From Amylolactobacillus amylophilus DSM 20533 = JCM 1125 (GTDB lineage Bacteria > Bacillota > Bacilli > Lactobacillales > Lactobacillaceae), in contig NZ_CP018888.1 of assembly GCF_001936335.1 (NCBI RefSeq), forward strand, positions 992,001-1,056,000: a stretch of 64,000 nucleotides of DNA, in the 5' to 3' direction. Positions 55,504 to 64,000 of this stretch are shown piece after piece. Each line of letters starts with the position of its first letter. Within the stretch, counting starts at the first letter, position 1. The notes beneath the pieces are model-generated. The model saw only the letters and a list, made by a program, of their open reading frames with translations, did no database searches and was not told where the DNA came from. The position numbers and the translations under genes are program-made.

Positions 55504-56115
55504 ATGAATAAATTTATCGCTATCGTAGGAAGTAATGCCGACAAGTCGACTAACCGGACCTTGCTTCAGTTTATCAAACGTCATTTTGCCGATCAGGCGG
55601 AGATTGAACTGGTTGAGATCAAAGACCTACCGGTTTTCGCAAAGAACAGCGAACGCACGATTCCGTTGTATGCAACGCAGTTAGCGAACAAGATCGCAGA
55701 GTCTGATGGCGTGATTATCAGCACACCGGAATATGATCACTCCGTCCCCGCCGCATTGTTGAACGCACTGGCCTGGTTGTCCTATGGCGTACATCCATTT
55801 GTTAATAAGCCGGTCATGATTACTGGTGCTTCTTATGGCTCACTTGGTTCAAGCCGTGCCCAAGCGCACTTGAGACAAGTACTCGACTCACCGGAGCTGA
55901 TGGCACGGGTAATGCCTAGTTCAGAATATCTGCTGGGTCATTCACTCGAGGCCTTTGACGATGAAGGGAATCTGAAGGATCCGGAGAAGGTGAAGTTGCT
56001 TGAAGGCTTATTTGCCGACTTCGAGGCCTTTGTCAGAATTACCGCCCAACTGAACAACACCCAAACGCAGGATGAGGCCATTGCTAATGATTTCTCGTGG
56101 GAAGAAAATAAATAA
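55504..56115 (+). CDS. NADPH-dependent FMN reductase
   Basis: 203 residues from ATG 55504 (AAAGGAGA upstream). It has the flavodoxin-like fold: [38 protein letters not shown], and [20 protein letters not shown]. It reduces free or bound flavin with NAD(P)H. About 40 residues of acidic tail follow the fold. It starts a two-gene unit with a longer paralogue. Confidence 0.92.
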   Translation: MNKFIAIVGSNADKSTNRTLLQFIKRHFADQAEIELVEIKDLPVFAKNSERTIPLYATQLANKIAESDGVIISTPEYDHSVPAALLNALAWLSYGVHPFVNKPVMITGASYGSLGSSRAQAHLRQVLDSPELMARVMPSSEYLLGHSLEAFDDEGNLKDPEKVKLLEGLFADFEAFVRITAQLNNTQTQDEAIANDFSWEENK

Positions 56116-56135
56116 TTGAAATGGAGTCTACCAAA

Positions 56136-57437
56136 ATGAAATTAGTCGGAATCGTCGGCTCTGTGGCCGAACAATCATATAACAAATTATTGATGCGTTT
56201 TATCGCTGAGCATTTTAGTAATCTGGTTGACGTCGAGGTGTTAGACATCACCGATGTACCCATGTTTAACCAAAGTAATGACCAATCAAATAGTCCAACA
56301 ATTCAGTACCTGAACCGGAAAATCATGGCTGCTGACGGTGTAATTATTGCGACACCAGAGCACAACCACACCATCCCAGCAGCGCTCAAGAGTGTCATCG
56401 AATGGCTGTCATGTAACCTGCACCCATTTGCAGATAAACCCGTGATGATTGTGGGGGCTTCATACCACAATCAAGGCTCGAGTCGGGCGCAATTGAACCT
56501 GCGTCAGATTTTGGAATCACCAGGTGTGAATGCAATTACGATGCCAGGTAACGAGTTCTTACTGGCGAACGTTAAGGAGGCCTTCAATGACGAAGGTAAC
56601 TTGAAGGACGAACGGACTGTTGAGTTCTTGCGGACGACGTTAACTAAATTCCTCGACTTTGTCCAGGTGATCAACAAGTTAAACGGGCGTGCAGACAATC
56701 CTGGCGCTGCAGAGGATATGTGGTCCACTGGCAAATGTGATACCACGATTGATGGCGTTGACATGAAAGCCGAGGACTGGGTGGAGCAGGCAGCGGCCAA
56801 AGTTAATGCGGTTGCAGGCAAGACCTATGTGAAGCTCGATCGCGGAATTTTAACGGTGGATCAACTGAACTGGTTCCTGAACTCGATGCCAATCGAACTG
56901 ACCTATGCAGACGAGAATAACCAATTCATCTACTACAACCGCATGGGCGAGGATCCAAAGGCAATGTTAGCACCAAGACGTCCCGGGCAAGTGGGCGATC
57001 CACTAGCCGACGTTCATCCAACGCGGGCACTGAAAGGTGCCGCAAACGTGGTTAACCAACTCAGGACTGGCAAAACCGACTTGGTCAAGATGTCTGTGCC
57101 CGGAAATGGCCCAACACGGCACTGGATGCATTACTACAAGGCAATGCATGATGAGGCAGGGAACTACCGGGGAATTAATGAGTGGGTCGTTGATTTGTGG
57201 CCAATCGTGAAGTACTACCTAGAGACTACTGGTCAGAAATTAATTCCGGATCCAGATAATCAGGTTAGCGCGGTCACCGGTGCTTCTAGTGCGGGCCCGG
57301 TAATTACCACTGTACCCGGACCAAGTGCAGCAAAGGTTGACGATACGAGTGGTGCATCGGCGACAGAGCAGCCTGCCGAAGTAGTGGCACCAAAGGTACC
57401 AGCAGTGGACAGTACCTCGGGTGCTTCTGAAAGTTAG
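56136..57437 (+). CDS. FMN reductase fused to a PAS-like domain and a flavinylation-motif tail
   Basis: 433 residues from ATG 56136 (GGAG nine bases upstream; ATG 56121 lacks a site). Residues ~1-190 are an NADPH:FMN reductase like its neighbour ([40 protein letters not shown]). Residues ~245-365 resemble the DUF438-type PAS domain ([38 protein letters not shown]). The last ~60 residues are Pro/Ala-rich with three near-identical motifs: SAVTGAS, DDTSGAS and DSTSGAS (57267-57287, 57339-57359, 57408-57428). The last two fit the ApbE target D-x-x-S/T-G-A-S/T. This could be an NADPH-driven carrier with covalently bound FMN on a flexible arm. Confidence 0.85.
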   Translation: MKLVGIVGSVAEQSYNKLLMRFIAEHFSNLVDVEVLDITDVPMFNQSNDQSNSPTIQYLNRKIMAADGVIIATPEHNHTIPAALKSVIEWLSCNLHPFADKPVMIVGASYHNQGSSRAQLNLRQILESPGVNAITMPGNEFLLANVKEAFNDEGNLKDERTVEFLRTTLTKFLDFVQVINKLNGRADNPGAAEDMWSTGKCDTTIDGVDMKAEDWVEQAAAKVNAVAGKTYVKLDRGILTVDQLNWFLNSMPIELTYADENNQFIYYNRMGEDPKAMLAPRRPGQVGDPLADVHPTRALKGAANVVNQLRTGKTDLVKMSVPGNGPTRHWMHYYKAMHDEAGNYRGINEWVVDLWPIVKYYLETTGQKLIPDPDNQVSAVTGASSAGPVITTVPGPSAAKVDDTSGASATEQPAEVVAPKVPAVDSTSGASES

Positions 57438-57476
57438 CCAGAACTCATTCGTGGGTCATCCATGATATGTGATTAA

Positions 57477-57509
57477 AAAAAGAGTAGCCAAAATTTTGGC
57501 TACTCTTTT
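57477..57509. terminator. Bidirectional terminator
   Basis: AAAAGAGTAGCCAAAA / TTTTGGCTACTCTTTT, a perfect 16-bp inverted repeat between converging genes. Confidence 0.9.
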
Positions 57510-58069
57510 GTGGTGAGTTTGGTTCTAATGAGTGGAATCAGGTGATCTACTAGGAGTTTAATACCCTGATTGTTTAAATGGACGCCATCTGACTGCAAGA
57601 GGGTCAATGGATTTTGTTGTTGCTGCATTAAGGCAGCAAGGTCCAGAAACGGTAACTGGTAGTGTTTGGCGACATGTTCAGTAACCAACTCGAACTGCAG
57701 GATGCGGGTCCACGATTGATCGCGGTCCACGCGCCAATTTGTGAAACTGGGTGAAATTAAGATCACCTTTTTCGCCCCGATTTTTTCAACTAGCATGTTT
57801 AAATTGTTATTGTAACGGCCGGCACTCATTGCAAGTGCCAGTCCCGCATCATTGACGCCGAAGTTGACGACGACAACGGTAGGATGTTCTCGGATGACTC
57901 TCTTGTTGACATTTGCCAAGGCTTGCTCGGTAGTAGCACCGGCCATTGAGTTATTGATGATTTTATCGGTGGGGAAAGCCTGTCTGAGCTGATTGGTGAC
58001 CTTATTCGTCATCTGCCCATCTGTAAACCCGCCGAGGATGGAGTCTCCAAAAAGTATAATTTTTGCCAT
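57500..58069 (-). CDS. SGNH/GDSL-family hydrolase
   Basis: 189 residues. Block I is IILFGDSILGGF with the serine, block III VNFGVNDAG, and block V SDGVHLNNQG with Asp and His. No signal peptide, so intracellular. Esterase or lipase activity on an unknown substrate. Confidence 0.9.
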   Translation of the reverse strand: MAKIILFGDSILGGFTDGQMTNKVTNQLRQAFPTDKIINNSMAGATTEQALANVNKRVIREHPTVVVVNFGVNDAGLALAMSAGRYNNNLNMLVEKIGAKKVILISPSFTNWRVDRDQSWTRILQFELVTEHVAKHYQLPFLDLAALMQQQQNPLTLLQSDGVHLNNQGIKLLVDHLIPLIRTKLTTKE

Positions 58070-58148
58070 AATTGCCTCTAAATCCTTTTTATATTCTTTA
58101 TATTAAATTAGAATAGCCGTAAGTACAAATTTAGTTAGGAATCTGTTC

Positions 58149-58622
58149 ATGAGAGTTAAAGATACAATTGACATTCACCACTTCAAGGTGGAACAAGCGG
58201 ATTTGAACCACCTGGGTATTTTGTTTGGCGGAAAGCTGCTTGCTAAGATTGATAGTTCCTTGGCTGGCTCGGTCAAGAAAATGACGAACGAGCGCGCGGT
58301 GACGGGATCGGTCGATAAGGTGCGCTTTATCAAGGCGCTGGCACTCGGTGAAGAGGTCACAATCAAGTCCATGGTGAGCGGGCATTCAGACCGAGTAATC
58401 GAGGTACTTGGATTAATCTACAACGGCGAACACGAACTGGCGGCCTACGCTATGCTGACGTTCGTGGTACTAAACAAGCAGGTTAAACTACCAGAACTGG
58501 TGCCGGAGACGGAATTTGAGGCAAACCTCATTGCAGGATTTTTGAAACGGGCAGAGCTCAGCCAAGCGCTGCACAACGAAATAAAAACGGAGCTAACTAC
58601 GAGAGATGAAAGAGATATTTAA
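58149..58622 (+). CDS. Acyl-CoA thioesterase, hotdog fold
   Basis: 157 residues. The pattern DLNHLGILFGGKLLAKIDSS (a G-G-x-x-x-x-x-D hotdog helix) and SVDKVRFIKALALGEEVTIK fits the YciA/BACH acyl-CoA thioesterases. It overlaps coaA by 17 bases, so it links CoA synthesis and acyl-CoA turnover in one transcript. Confidence 0.85.
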   Translation: MRVKDTIDIHHFKVEQADLNHLGILFGGKLLAKIDSSLAGSVKKMTNERAVTGSVDKVRFIKALALGEEVTIKSMVSGHSDRVIEVLGLIYNGEHELAAYAMLTFVVLNKQVKLPELVPETEFEANLIAGFLKRAELSQALHNEIKTELTTRDERDI

Positions 58623-59526
58623 GAAGTATTCACGTGCAAGCTGGAGCGCCTTTGCGCAATCAAAAAAGGAGAGTCCCGTCACGGAACGTGATTTGGTGGA
58701 TCTGACCTCTTTGGGGGATCGGGTCAACCTGCAGGATGTCGACCAAATATACTTACCACTGGTCGATTATCTCCACCTGTTCTACACCAAGAAGAAGGAG
58801 CTGGAGGAGAAACGCGCGCACTTCCTGCAGACGGAGCAGGTCAAGATACCGTTTATCATTGGAATCTCGGGTAGCGTGGCAGTCGGTAAGAGTACGAGTG
58901 CGAGGTTGATCACCTTGATGCTTAAACGCCTTTACCCCGAGCTGCAGGCTCAACTAATTACAACGGACGGCTTCCTCTACAGTACGGCGGAGTTAAATAG
59001 ACGTAATTTGTTAGAACGAAAAGGGTTCCCCGATAGTTACAACATGAACCTGTTGTACGATTTCTTAAATGACGTCTCTAGTGGTAAGCCTGATGTGACA
59101 TACCCTATCTATTCGCACAACATCTACGACATCGTGCCGGGAGAGTATGGACATGTGACACAGCCGGATATTCTGATCGTCGAGGGAATTAACGTGCTCC
59201 AACTACCGGCGAATCAGGAGCTATATATTAGTGATTTCTTTGATTTCTCGCTCTATCTAGATGCGGATGAGGACCAGATTGAGGAGTGGTACCTCAGCCG
59301 ATTTAAACGCATCCTTGAGTTGGCGCAGAATGATCCGGAGAACTATTACTATAAATACGCGCACCGCTCGATGGATGATGCAATTCAGATGGCTAAGGAT
59401 GTGTGGCAGGAGGTTAATCTCACGAATTTACGCGAGTATATTGCGCCGACGAAGCCGCGAGCCAACCTGATTTTGCATAAAACCAAGCACCATTTAATCG
59501 ACTCTGTTTGGTTACGAAAGTATTAA
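58606..59526 (+). CDS. coaA: Pantothenate kinase (type I)
   Basis: 306 residues. Walker A is IIGISGSVAVGKSTSARLIT, followed by LITTDGFLYSTAELNRRNLL and KGFPDSYNMNLLYDFLND, all CoaA signatures. It performs the first step of CoA synthesis. Its start lies inside the thioesterase gene. Confidence 0.96.
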   Translation: MKEIFKKYSRASWSAFAQSKKESPVTERDLVDLTSLGDRVNLQDVDQIYLPLVDYLHLFYTKKKELEEKRAHFLQTEQVKIPFIIGISGSVAVGKSTSARLITLMLKRLYPELQAQLITTDGFLYSTAELNRRNLLERKGFPDSYNMNLLYDFLNDVSSGKPDVTYPIYSHNIYDIVPGEYGHVTQPDILIVEGINVLQLPANQELYISDFFDFSLYLDADEDQIEEWYLSRFKRILELAQNDPENYYYKYAHRSMDDAIQMAKDVWQEVNLTNLREYIAPTKPRANLILHKTKHHLIDSVWLRKY

Positions 59527-59613
59527 TAGGTAGTTTTTATTGAATGTTGCGTCAAAAGTCGCTATTATTAATAGAGTTATTGTTAGGATTATTGTGGAGA
59601 ACGGAGTAGCCTT

Positions 59614-61179
59614 TTGACTAATTTATTTGAAAACATTGAAAATATCGCTGCCGACAAGATTATTGTGCTTGATTACGGTAGTCAATATAACCAATTGATT
59701 ACACGCCGCATCCGCGATTTGGGCGTTTATTCTGAGTTATTCCCAAACACGATTACAGCTGATGAGGTTAAACACATCGCGCCTAAAGGTATCATCCTTT
59801 CTGGTGGACCCAATAGTGTATACGACGATGGGGCATTTACGATTGACCAAGAAATTTTCAACCTGGGAATCCCAGTGTTGGGCATTTGTTATGGGATGCA
59901 ACTGATTACTTATACAAATGGCGGAACTGTCGAGGCTTCGACGGAGCGGGAGTATGGTAAGGCAGACATCGAAGTGACCGATGCAGACTCTGAGCTCTTC
60001 TCTGGCCTACCAAAGAACCAGTTCGTCTGGATGAGTCATGGTGACAAGGTGACGAAGATACCTGATGGGTTCGTTACTGTGGTTGAGAGTGCCAACACAC
60101 CTTTTGCAGCAATCGAGAACCGCGAACGTAGAATTTACGGTATTCAATTCCATACTGAGGTGCGCAACACTGAATATGGCATGGACATCTTGAAGAACTT
60201 CACGTTCAACATTTCAGGTGCTGAAGCTAACTGGACGATGGATGATTTCATCGAACTACAAATCAACAAGATTCGTGAGACCGTTGGTGACAAAAAAGTG
60301 TTGCTTGGTCTTTCGGGTGGTGTTGACTCATCAGTTGTCGGTGTGCTTTTGCATAAGGCAATTGGCGACCAATTGACCTCAATCTTTGTTGACCATGGCT
60401 TGCTCAGAAAGAATGAAGCTGACCAAGTTATGGAAAGTCTAGAAGGCAAGTTCGGCTTGAACATCATCAAGGTTGATGCTCAGAAGCGTTTCTTGGATAA
60501 ACTTGCTGGTGTGAGTGATCCAGAAGCCAAGAGAAAGATTATCGGTAAGGAATTCATCGAGGTCTTCGACGATGAGGCAACGAAGCTGAATGGCATCGAT
60601 TTCTTGGCCCAGGGAACCTTGTATACGGATATCATTGAGTCAGGAACCAGTACCGCAGCAACTATCAAGTCACACCATAACGTGGGTGGCCTACCTGAGG
60701 ACATGCAATTTAAGTTAATTGAGCCACTGAATACTTTGTTCAAGGACGAGGTGCGTGAACTTGGCGAGCGTATGGGGATGCCACATGATTTGGTTTGGCG
60801 TCAGCCATTCCCCGGACCAGGACTGGGTATCCGCGTCATCGGCGAGGTGACTGAGGATAAACTCGAAATCGTACGTGATTCTGATTTGATTCTACGTGAG
60901 GAAATCAAGAACGCGGGGCTTGAGAGCGAGGTATGGCAATACTTTACTGTCTTACCAGGCATTAGAAGTGTCGGCGTGATGGGTGACGGTCGGACATACG
61001 ATTACACAATCGGTATCCGTGCTGTGACATCCGTTGATGGAATGACCGCCGACTTTGCACAGATTCCGTGGGATGTGTTGCAGAAGATTTCGGTGCGCAT
61101 CGTTAATGAGGTCGCACACGTTAATCGCGTAGTGTACGATATCACGAGTAAGCCACCGGCAACGATTGAGTGGGAGTAG
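59614..61179 (+). CDS. guaA: GMP synthase, glutamine-hydrolysing
   Basis: 521 residues from TTG 59614 with GGAG upstream. The class I amidotransferase part has [13 protein letters not shown] with the catalytic Cys, the ATP-pyrophosphatase part has [20 protein letters not shown], and the C-terminal dimerisation part ends KPPATIEWE. It turns XMP into GMP. Its last codons form the attachment site of the adjacent Tn916-family element, and the stop is preserved. Confidence 0.97.
   Translation: MTNLFENIENIAADKIIVLDYGSQYNQLITRRIRDLGVYSELFPNTITADEVKHIAPKGIILSGGPNSVYDDGAFTIDQEIFNLGIPVLGICYGMQLITYTNGGTVEASTEREYGKADIEVTDADSELFSGLPKNQFVWMSHGDKVTKIPDGFVTVVESANTPFAAIENRERRIYGIQFHTEVRNTEYGMDILKNFTFNISGAEANWTMDDFIELQINKIRETVGDKKVLLGLSGGVDSSVVGVLLHKAIGDQLTSIFVDHGLLRKNEADQVMESLEGKFGLNIIKVDAQKRFLDKLAGVSDPEAKRKIIGKEFIEVFDDEATKLNGIDFLAQGTLYTDIIESGTSTAATIKSHHNVGGLPEDMQFKLIEPLNTLFKDEVRELGERMGMPHDLVWRQPFPGPGLGIRVIGEVTEDKLEIVRDSDLILREEIKNAGLESEVWQYFTVLPGIRSVGVMGDGRTYDYTIGIRAVTSVDGMTADFAQIPWDVLQKISVRIVNEVAHVNRVVYDITSKPPATIEWE
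61168..61179 (+). other. Attachment site of the integrative element at the guaA 3' end
   Basis: GAGTGGGAGTAG covers the last guaA codons. Tn5801-like elements use an ~11-bp core, GAGTGGGAATA, at this exact place; here one base differs. The integrase gene starts its converging frame 68 bp away. The other copy should lie beyond the window. Confidence 0.75.
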
Positions 61180-61246
61180 TTGTAGGAGAGCTAGAAATCC
61201 TCTTATACCAAGGGTTTCTGGCTCTTCTTATCTTTTTACTGCACTT

Positions 61247-62440
61247 TTATTGCACTTTTTTCATTTCTTTGTTTCGCAAGTAGTCTACAGTAAATTGATT
61301 CTTTGGTGAAGTATCATAATTTTGTTTTGCTTCTTTAAAGGAAATGGCTCCATTTAATTTGTTAGCTACCTCGAAATTACTGTTAGGATAAAGATGTCCA
61401 TACGTTCCTAAAGTCGTCTCAATATCTTCGTGTCCTAGACGATCTTTAATGATAAGTGGATTTTCTCCCATACTGATTAACAAGGAAGCATGAGAATGCC
61501 GTAACCCATGGATTCTGATTCGATGGATACCAGCCAGCTTAGCATAGCGTTCAATAGCATATGATAGTGTATGTTTTTGGGTAGGAATACCGTTATAGCT
61601 CATTACAAAGTCTGTCTGAATTAGATTTTGTTGTACTTCCTTCCATTCGGATAAATAAGTTAATGTGCATTTATCTAATACAATATGACGAACGCTCGCC
61701 TTTGTTTTTGGTTCAACAAATCTATAATTCGATTGATTCTTGTAATAGAGTGTTTTGTTGATGGTTAGTACTCCTGAGTCAAAATCAATATCTTCCCATT
61801 GAATGGCAGTAGCTTCACCAATTCGCATTCCAGTCATAAATAAAAACCACAGAGAGATAAATAAAAAGTGTTGATAGTAATCTTCTTTGTAAATTAGAGA
61901 GATTACTTTTTCAAATTCTTCTTTTGTCCAAAATTCAATTTTAGACTTTTGCTTTTTCACATTGCCAATAATCTTAGATGGATTTGTGGTGGTTATCCCA
62001 AGGACAATTGCTCGATCCATAGCAACTGAAAATAGTCCTTGAACAGCTCTTACATAAGAAGACTTACACTTCTTTGATAATTTTAGTTGCCAATTTTGCA
62101 CATCAATAGGCTCAATATCGGAAACAGCCATTTTATCAAAATAAGAGAAATGCTTCTTAATAGTTGGTAAGCGATTTTCATATGTTCTGAGCTTTACCTG
62201 TGTCTTATACCATGGAAGGAAAATTTCAAAGATATAATGTTTAAACGTCATTTTATCCTTATTCTCACTTAATTCTTCTGGTTTCATCAATAGCAGTTTC
62301 GAATATTCTTCTCTTGCTTCTTTTTTAGTAGTGAATCCACTACGATATTTTTGAATTTTTTTCCCTTTAGAATCATAACCTAGATTTGCACGAAAATAAT
62401 AGGTTCCATTCTTTGCTTTTTTTATTGGGTCTTTAACCAT
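61247..62440 (-). CDS. int: Tyrosine integrase of the element
   Basis: 397 residues. An N-terminal arm-binding domain (GTYYFRANLGYDSKGKKIQK), a SAM-like core-binding domain, and the catalytic domain with R in MTGMRIGEATAIQWEDIDFD, H-x-x-R in IHGLRHSHASLLISMGENPL, and the nucleophile in LGTYGHLYPN. It inserts and excises the element at guaA. Different from the Tn916 integrase in sequence, which fits the site-specific guaA branch. Confidence 0.93.
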   Translation of the reverse strand: MVKDPIKKAKNGTYYFRANLGYDSKGKKIQKYRSGFTTKKEAREEYSKLLLMKPEELSENKDKMTFKHYIFEIFLPWYKTQVKLRTYENRLPTIKKHFSYFDKMAVSDIEPIDVQNWQLKLSKKCKSSYVRAVQGLFSVAMDRAIVLGITTTNPSKIIGNVKKQKSKIEFWTKEEFEKVISLIYKEDYYQHFLFISLWFLFMTGMRIGEATAIQWEDIDFDSGVLTINKTLYYKNQSNYRFVEPKTKASVRHIVLDKCTLTYLSEWKEVQQNLIQTDFVMSYNGIPTQKHTLSYAIERYAKLAGIHRIRIHGLRHSHASLLISMGENPLIIKDRLGHEDIETTLGTYGHLYPNSNFEVANKLNGAISFKEAKQNYDTSPKNQFTVDYLRNKEMKKVQ

Positions 62441-62466
62441 AGTTTTTACTCCTTACTGTGCAAAAA

Positions 62467-62667
62467 CTACTCAGACCTGTTTTCATTTGAAAACCGAATT
62501 CCTAGAATTTCTTCAACAGCTTCACGAGGGACTCTATCTAGCTTTCGAGATTGATAGTAGATATGCCCTTTTGTAATCATCAATTCTTTTGCTTTTTTTA
62601 TGATGTCTGCTGAAAAAGAAGTTCCATATCCTAGCTCAACTAAATCCTTTTTTGTGACCGTTATCAT
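62467..62667 (-). CDS. xis: Excisionase
   Basis: 66 residues, basic, with a winged-helix pattern: LVELGYGTSFSADIIKKAKE then LMITKGHIYYQSRKLDRVPR. Located 26 bp before int on the same strand, the fixed place of xis in Tn916-family elements. It steers the integrase toward excision. AAAGGAG precedes the ATG. Confidence 0.85.
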   Translation of the reverse strand: MITVTKKDLVELGYGTSFSADIIKKAKELMITKGHIYYQSRKLDRVPREAVEEILGIRFSNENRSE

Positions 62668-63164
62668 TATTACTCCTTTCCCAATTATAGGCTAGGAAAA
62701 CTCCAATATTCACCTATAATTATATCAAATAGTTTTATAATAATACACTGACAAGAGAAGAATATCTTAGCAATCGAACAGCTCTAGCAAAGCTCACAGG
62801 AATTTCACTTCTGCATGGTTCTCATGTAGCCGTACCCATTGCCTGTGACGCTTCTAACGCTCGGACTATGGCTATACGGGAGTATCATTATCACGATAAG
62901 AAAGTCATGGCAGCAATCCTGCTAAAGATTACTTTCGAATTACTAACATGAATCGCTCACTAATTTTGTAGGTCATGGCGTGTTAGTTCATCAGCTCTTT
63001 TCTTACCGAAACGTATTCGATTGCCTTTATTTGGTTGTCAAAGAACGTTTGGCTTGTTAGCCTATCAAAACCTACTGAACACACAATATGCTTTGATGGA
63101 ATAACAAACCTCCCAAATTGGGAAGCGTGGATACGATTCGACACGCTTCCACGAAAAAATGGGA
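62668..63164. other. Non-coding stretch inside the element
   Basis: No gene with a start and ribosome-binding site. A plus-strand frame at about 62745-62951 is open for ~65 codons but has no start codon; it may be a leftover gene fragment. The Tn916 counterpart region carries only small, poorly conserved frames. Confidence 0.45.
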
Positions 63165-63395
63165 CTATTTAATTTCGAACGATAAAATCTTAGAGATGAG
63201 TTTCGTTTCCATTCTGCCACGTAGGGTTTCATCAATAACCATATGAGAATTTCCATATTCGTCTGTCATGCGACGTAATGAACGTTTTGAGGTATACCCT
63301 CGATAATGTTTAACAATCTGATTAATTGCTTCCACGTCGCCATCTGTCGCCTTTACAATGAGGGGGAAGGGAACCCTTGGATAGGCTGTTTTCAT
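63165..63395 (-). CDS. Tn916 Orf8-like regulator, 76 aa
   Basis: Reads YPRVPFPLIVKATDGDVEAI then NQIVKHYRGYTSKRSLRRMT and LRGRMETKLISKILSFEIK. This is the helix-turn-helix family known from Tn916 orf8. It overlaps the sigma-like gene by 4 bases, so both are translated together. In Tn916 this pair activates excision and transfer transcription. Confidence 0.88.
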   Translation of the reverse strand: MKTAYPRVPFPLIVKATDGDVEAINQIVKHYRGYTSKRSLRRMTDEYGNSHMVIDETLRGRMETKLISKILSFEIK

Positions 63396-63814
63396 TCTTT
63401 ACACTCCTTCATGAATTCTTTAATCATGGCTAGTCCACTTATTCGATGACGATAAACAGTCGAACGATTCAAATTTAGTAACTCCGCAATCTCCACATCA
63501 CTCATATCCATAAAGTAATGAAGTAAAATAATGTTCCGTTTTTTCTCTGAAAGATGACGCAGGGCTTCACTTAATAAATCACTTTCAACATTGATTCTTA
63601 ATCCAAATAATTTAAATAGTTGGAAATCAGTGACGTACGTATCAACAGTAGAAAAAGAGTTGACAAGGTAGTTATCTATATCAGAAAACGAGACTTCTTT
63701 TGCTGATAGTCTGTCTAGATGTTTGAAGTAATCTTTTCGTTCATCTTCAATAACTTGTTTGCAGATATAGTCAAACTGATTTTCTATGGTTTCTTGAAAA
63801 GAAGATGGTTTCAT
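63392..63814 (-). CDS. Tn916 Orf7-like sigma-70-type regulator, 140 aa
   Basis: From ATG 63814, preceded by GGGGGTG, the protein is 140 residues, the Tn916 Orf7 length. Region 4 is LHYFMDMSDVEIAELLNLNR then STVYRHRISGLAMI. A longer frame upstream lacks a better site. The ribosome-binding site lies in one arm of a hairpin (63823-63898), so translation may be controlled. Confidence 0.88.
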   Translation of the reverse strand: MKPSSFQETIENQFDYICKQVIEDERKDYFKHLDRLSAKEVSFSDIDNYLVNSFSTVDTYVTDFQLFKLFGLRINVESDLLSEALRHLSEKKRNIILLHYFMDMSDVEIAELLNLNRSTVYRHRISGLAMIKEFMKECKE

Positions 63815-63822
63815 GCTTTTCA

Positions 63823-63898
63823 CCCCCTTTCTGTCGTGAAAGGGAGTGGCATGTGCTTCTTTATCTCCCTTCATACTAAGCCCCGACACGAAAGGGGG
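63823..63898 (-). promoter_or_regulatory. Hairpin that can mask the orf7-like ribosome-binding site
   Basis: In the minus-strand RNA, CCCCCTTTC-GT-GTCG (63884-63898) can pair with CGAC-A-GAAAGGGGG (63823-63836): 13 base pairs with a small internal loop. The second arm contains the GGGGG ribosome-binding site. Between the arms is a small frame from an ATG at 63873 that reads into the orf7 start region. Confidence 0.55.
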
Positions 63899-64000
63899 AT
63901 TTGTTGCATAAATGAAGAGAAATCCTAAAAGATATTTATTAAGTGACCAAAAAAGCACATAAACAGATTGTTTTCTCTGTTCATATGCTTTGATTTTTCT

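Larger units (their letters stand above)
61168..64000. mobile_element. Integrase end of a Tn916/Tn5801-family conjugative element
   Basis: From the guaA end rightward: int, xis, a non-coding stretch, an orf8-like gene and an orf7-like gene, all on the minus strand, in Tn916 order and with Tn916-like lengths (76 and 140 residues for the last two). The integrase and the guaA site point to the Tn5801 branch rather than Tn916 itself. Cargo, conjugation genes and the right end are outside the window. Confidence 0.85.

Noticed and set aside
61247-62440. Calling the element Tn916 itself
   Set aside because: The integrase sequence differs from the Tn916 integrase as I recall it, and the insertion is at guaA. 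Only the orf7/orf8 part is Tn916-like.

Overview
The window looks like a chromosome segment of a lactic acid bacterium of the Lactobacillaceae. It has class Ib ribonucleotide reductase, GlmS, HflX, CoaA, GuaA, an NlpC/P60 cell-wall enzyme with SH3-like repeats, and a protein resembling the LAB-specific LVIS_2131 family. Genus cannot be fixed from the sequence alone.

Layout. (1) 1-8.2 kb: an AT-rich, decayed accessory island. It holds an unrecognised partial gene, a type I methylase (HsdM) remnant, a broken serine-recombinase module of the kind found in integrative elements, and a divergent type II restriction/C5-methylase pair. It ends with an AAA ATPase and mobile-element genes that are all truncated at a shared junction. 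(2) 8.6-13.3 kb: a LysR regulator divergent from two flavoprotein reductases carrying FMN-attachment domains. (3) 13.3-26.9 kb: a complete type I-E CRISPR-Cas locus, cas3-cse1-cse2-cas7e-cas5e-cas6e-cas1-cas2/dnaQ. Its array has 54 repeats at a strict 61-bp period. Imperfect ~55-bp direct repeats flank the whole locus. (4) 26.9-30.3 kb: small genes, remnants and two toxin-antitoxin pairs. (5) 30.4-61.2 kb: mostly housekeeping genes (ppsA, glmS, nrdHIEF, a second guanylate kinase, a polar amino-acid ABC transporter, hflX, a Bce-type ABC exporter, helD, two FMN reductases, coaA, guaA). (6) 61.2-64 kb: the integrase end of a Tn916/Tn5801-family element inserted at the 3' end of guaA and running off the window.

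The most interesting structure is just downstream of the CRISPR array, at 26,729-26,836. An extended -10 promoter fires directly into a single degenerate repeat, then a 33-34-nt pseudo-spacer, then a second degenerate repeat that has become an intrinsic terminator. This is a one-guide, crRNA-shaped RNA gene. The PAM-proximal part of its guide matches 10 of 11 bases at the -10 box of the cas promoter. The single mismatch is at position 6, the flipped-out position in type I guides. The target is preceded by AAC, which fits the AAY motif suggested by the array, where 52 of 53 spacers begin with C or T. I infer that Cascade loaded with this RNA represses its own operon.

Other points of interest: a short-motif flavinylation theme (D-x-x-S/T-G-A-S) shared by the two reductases and by an FMN-reductase/PAS protein with a tandem motif tail; a leader-peptide attenuator before hflX; paired NagR-type operators around the glmS promoter; paired NrdR-like boxes before nrdH; and a hairpin that can mask the ribosome-binding site of the Tn916 orf7-like gene.
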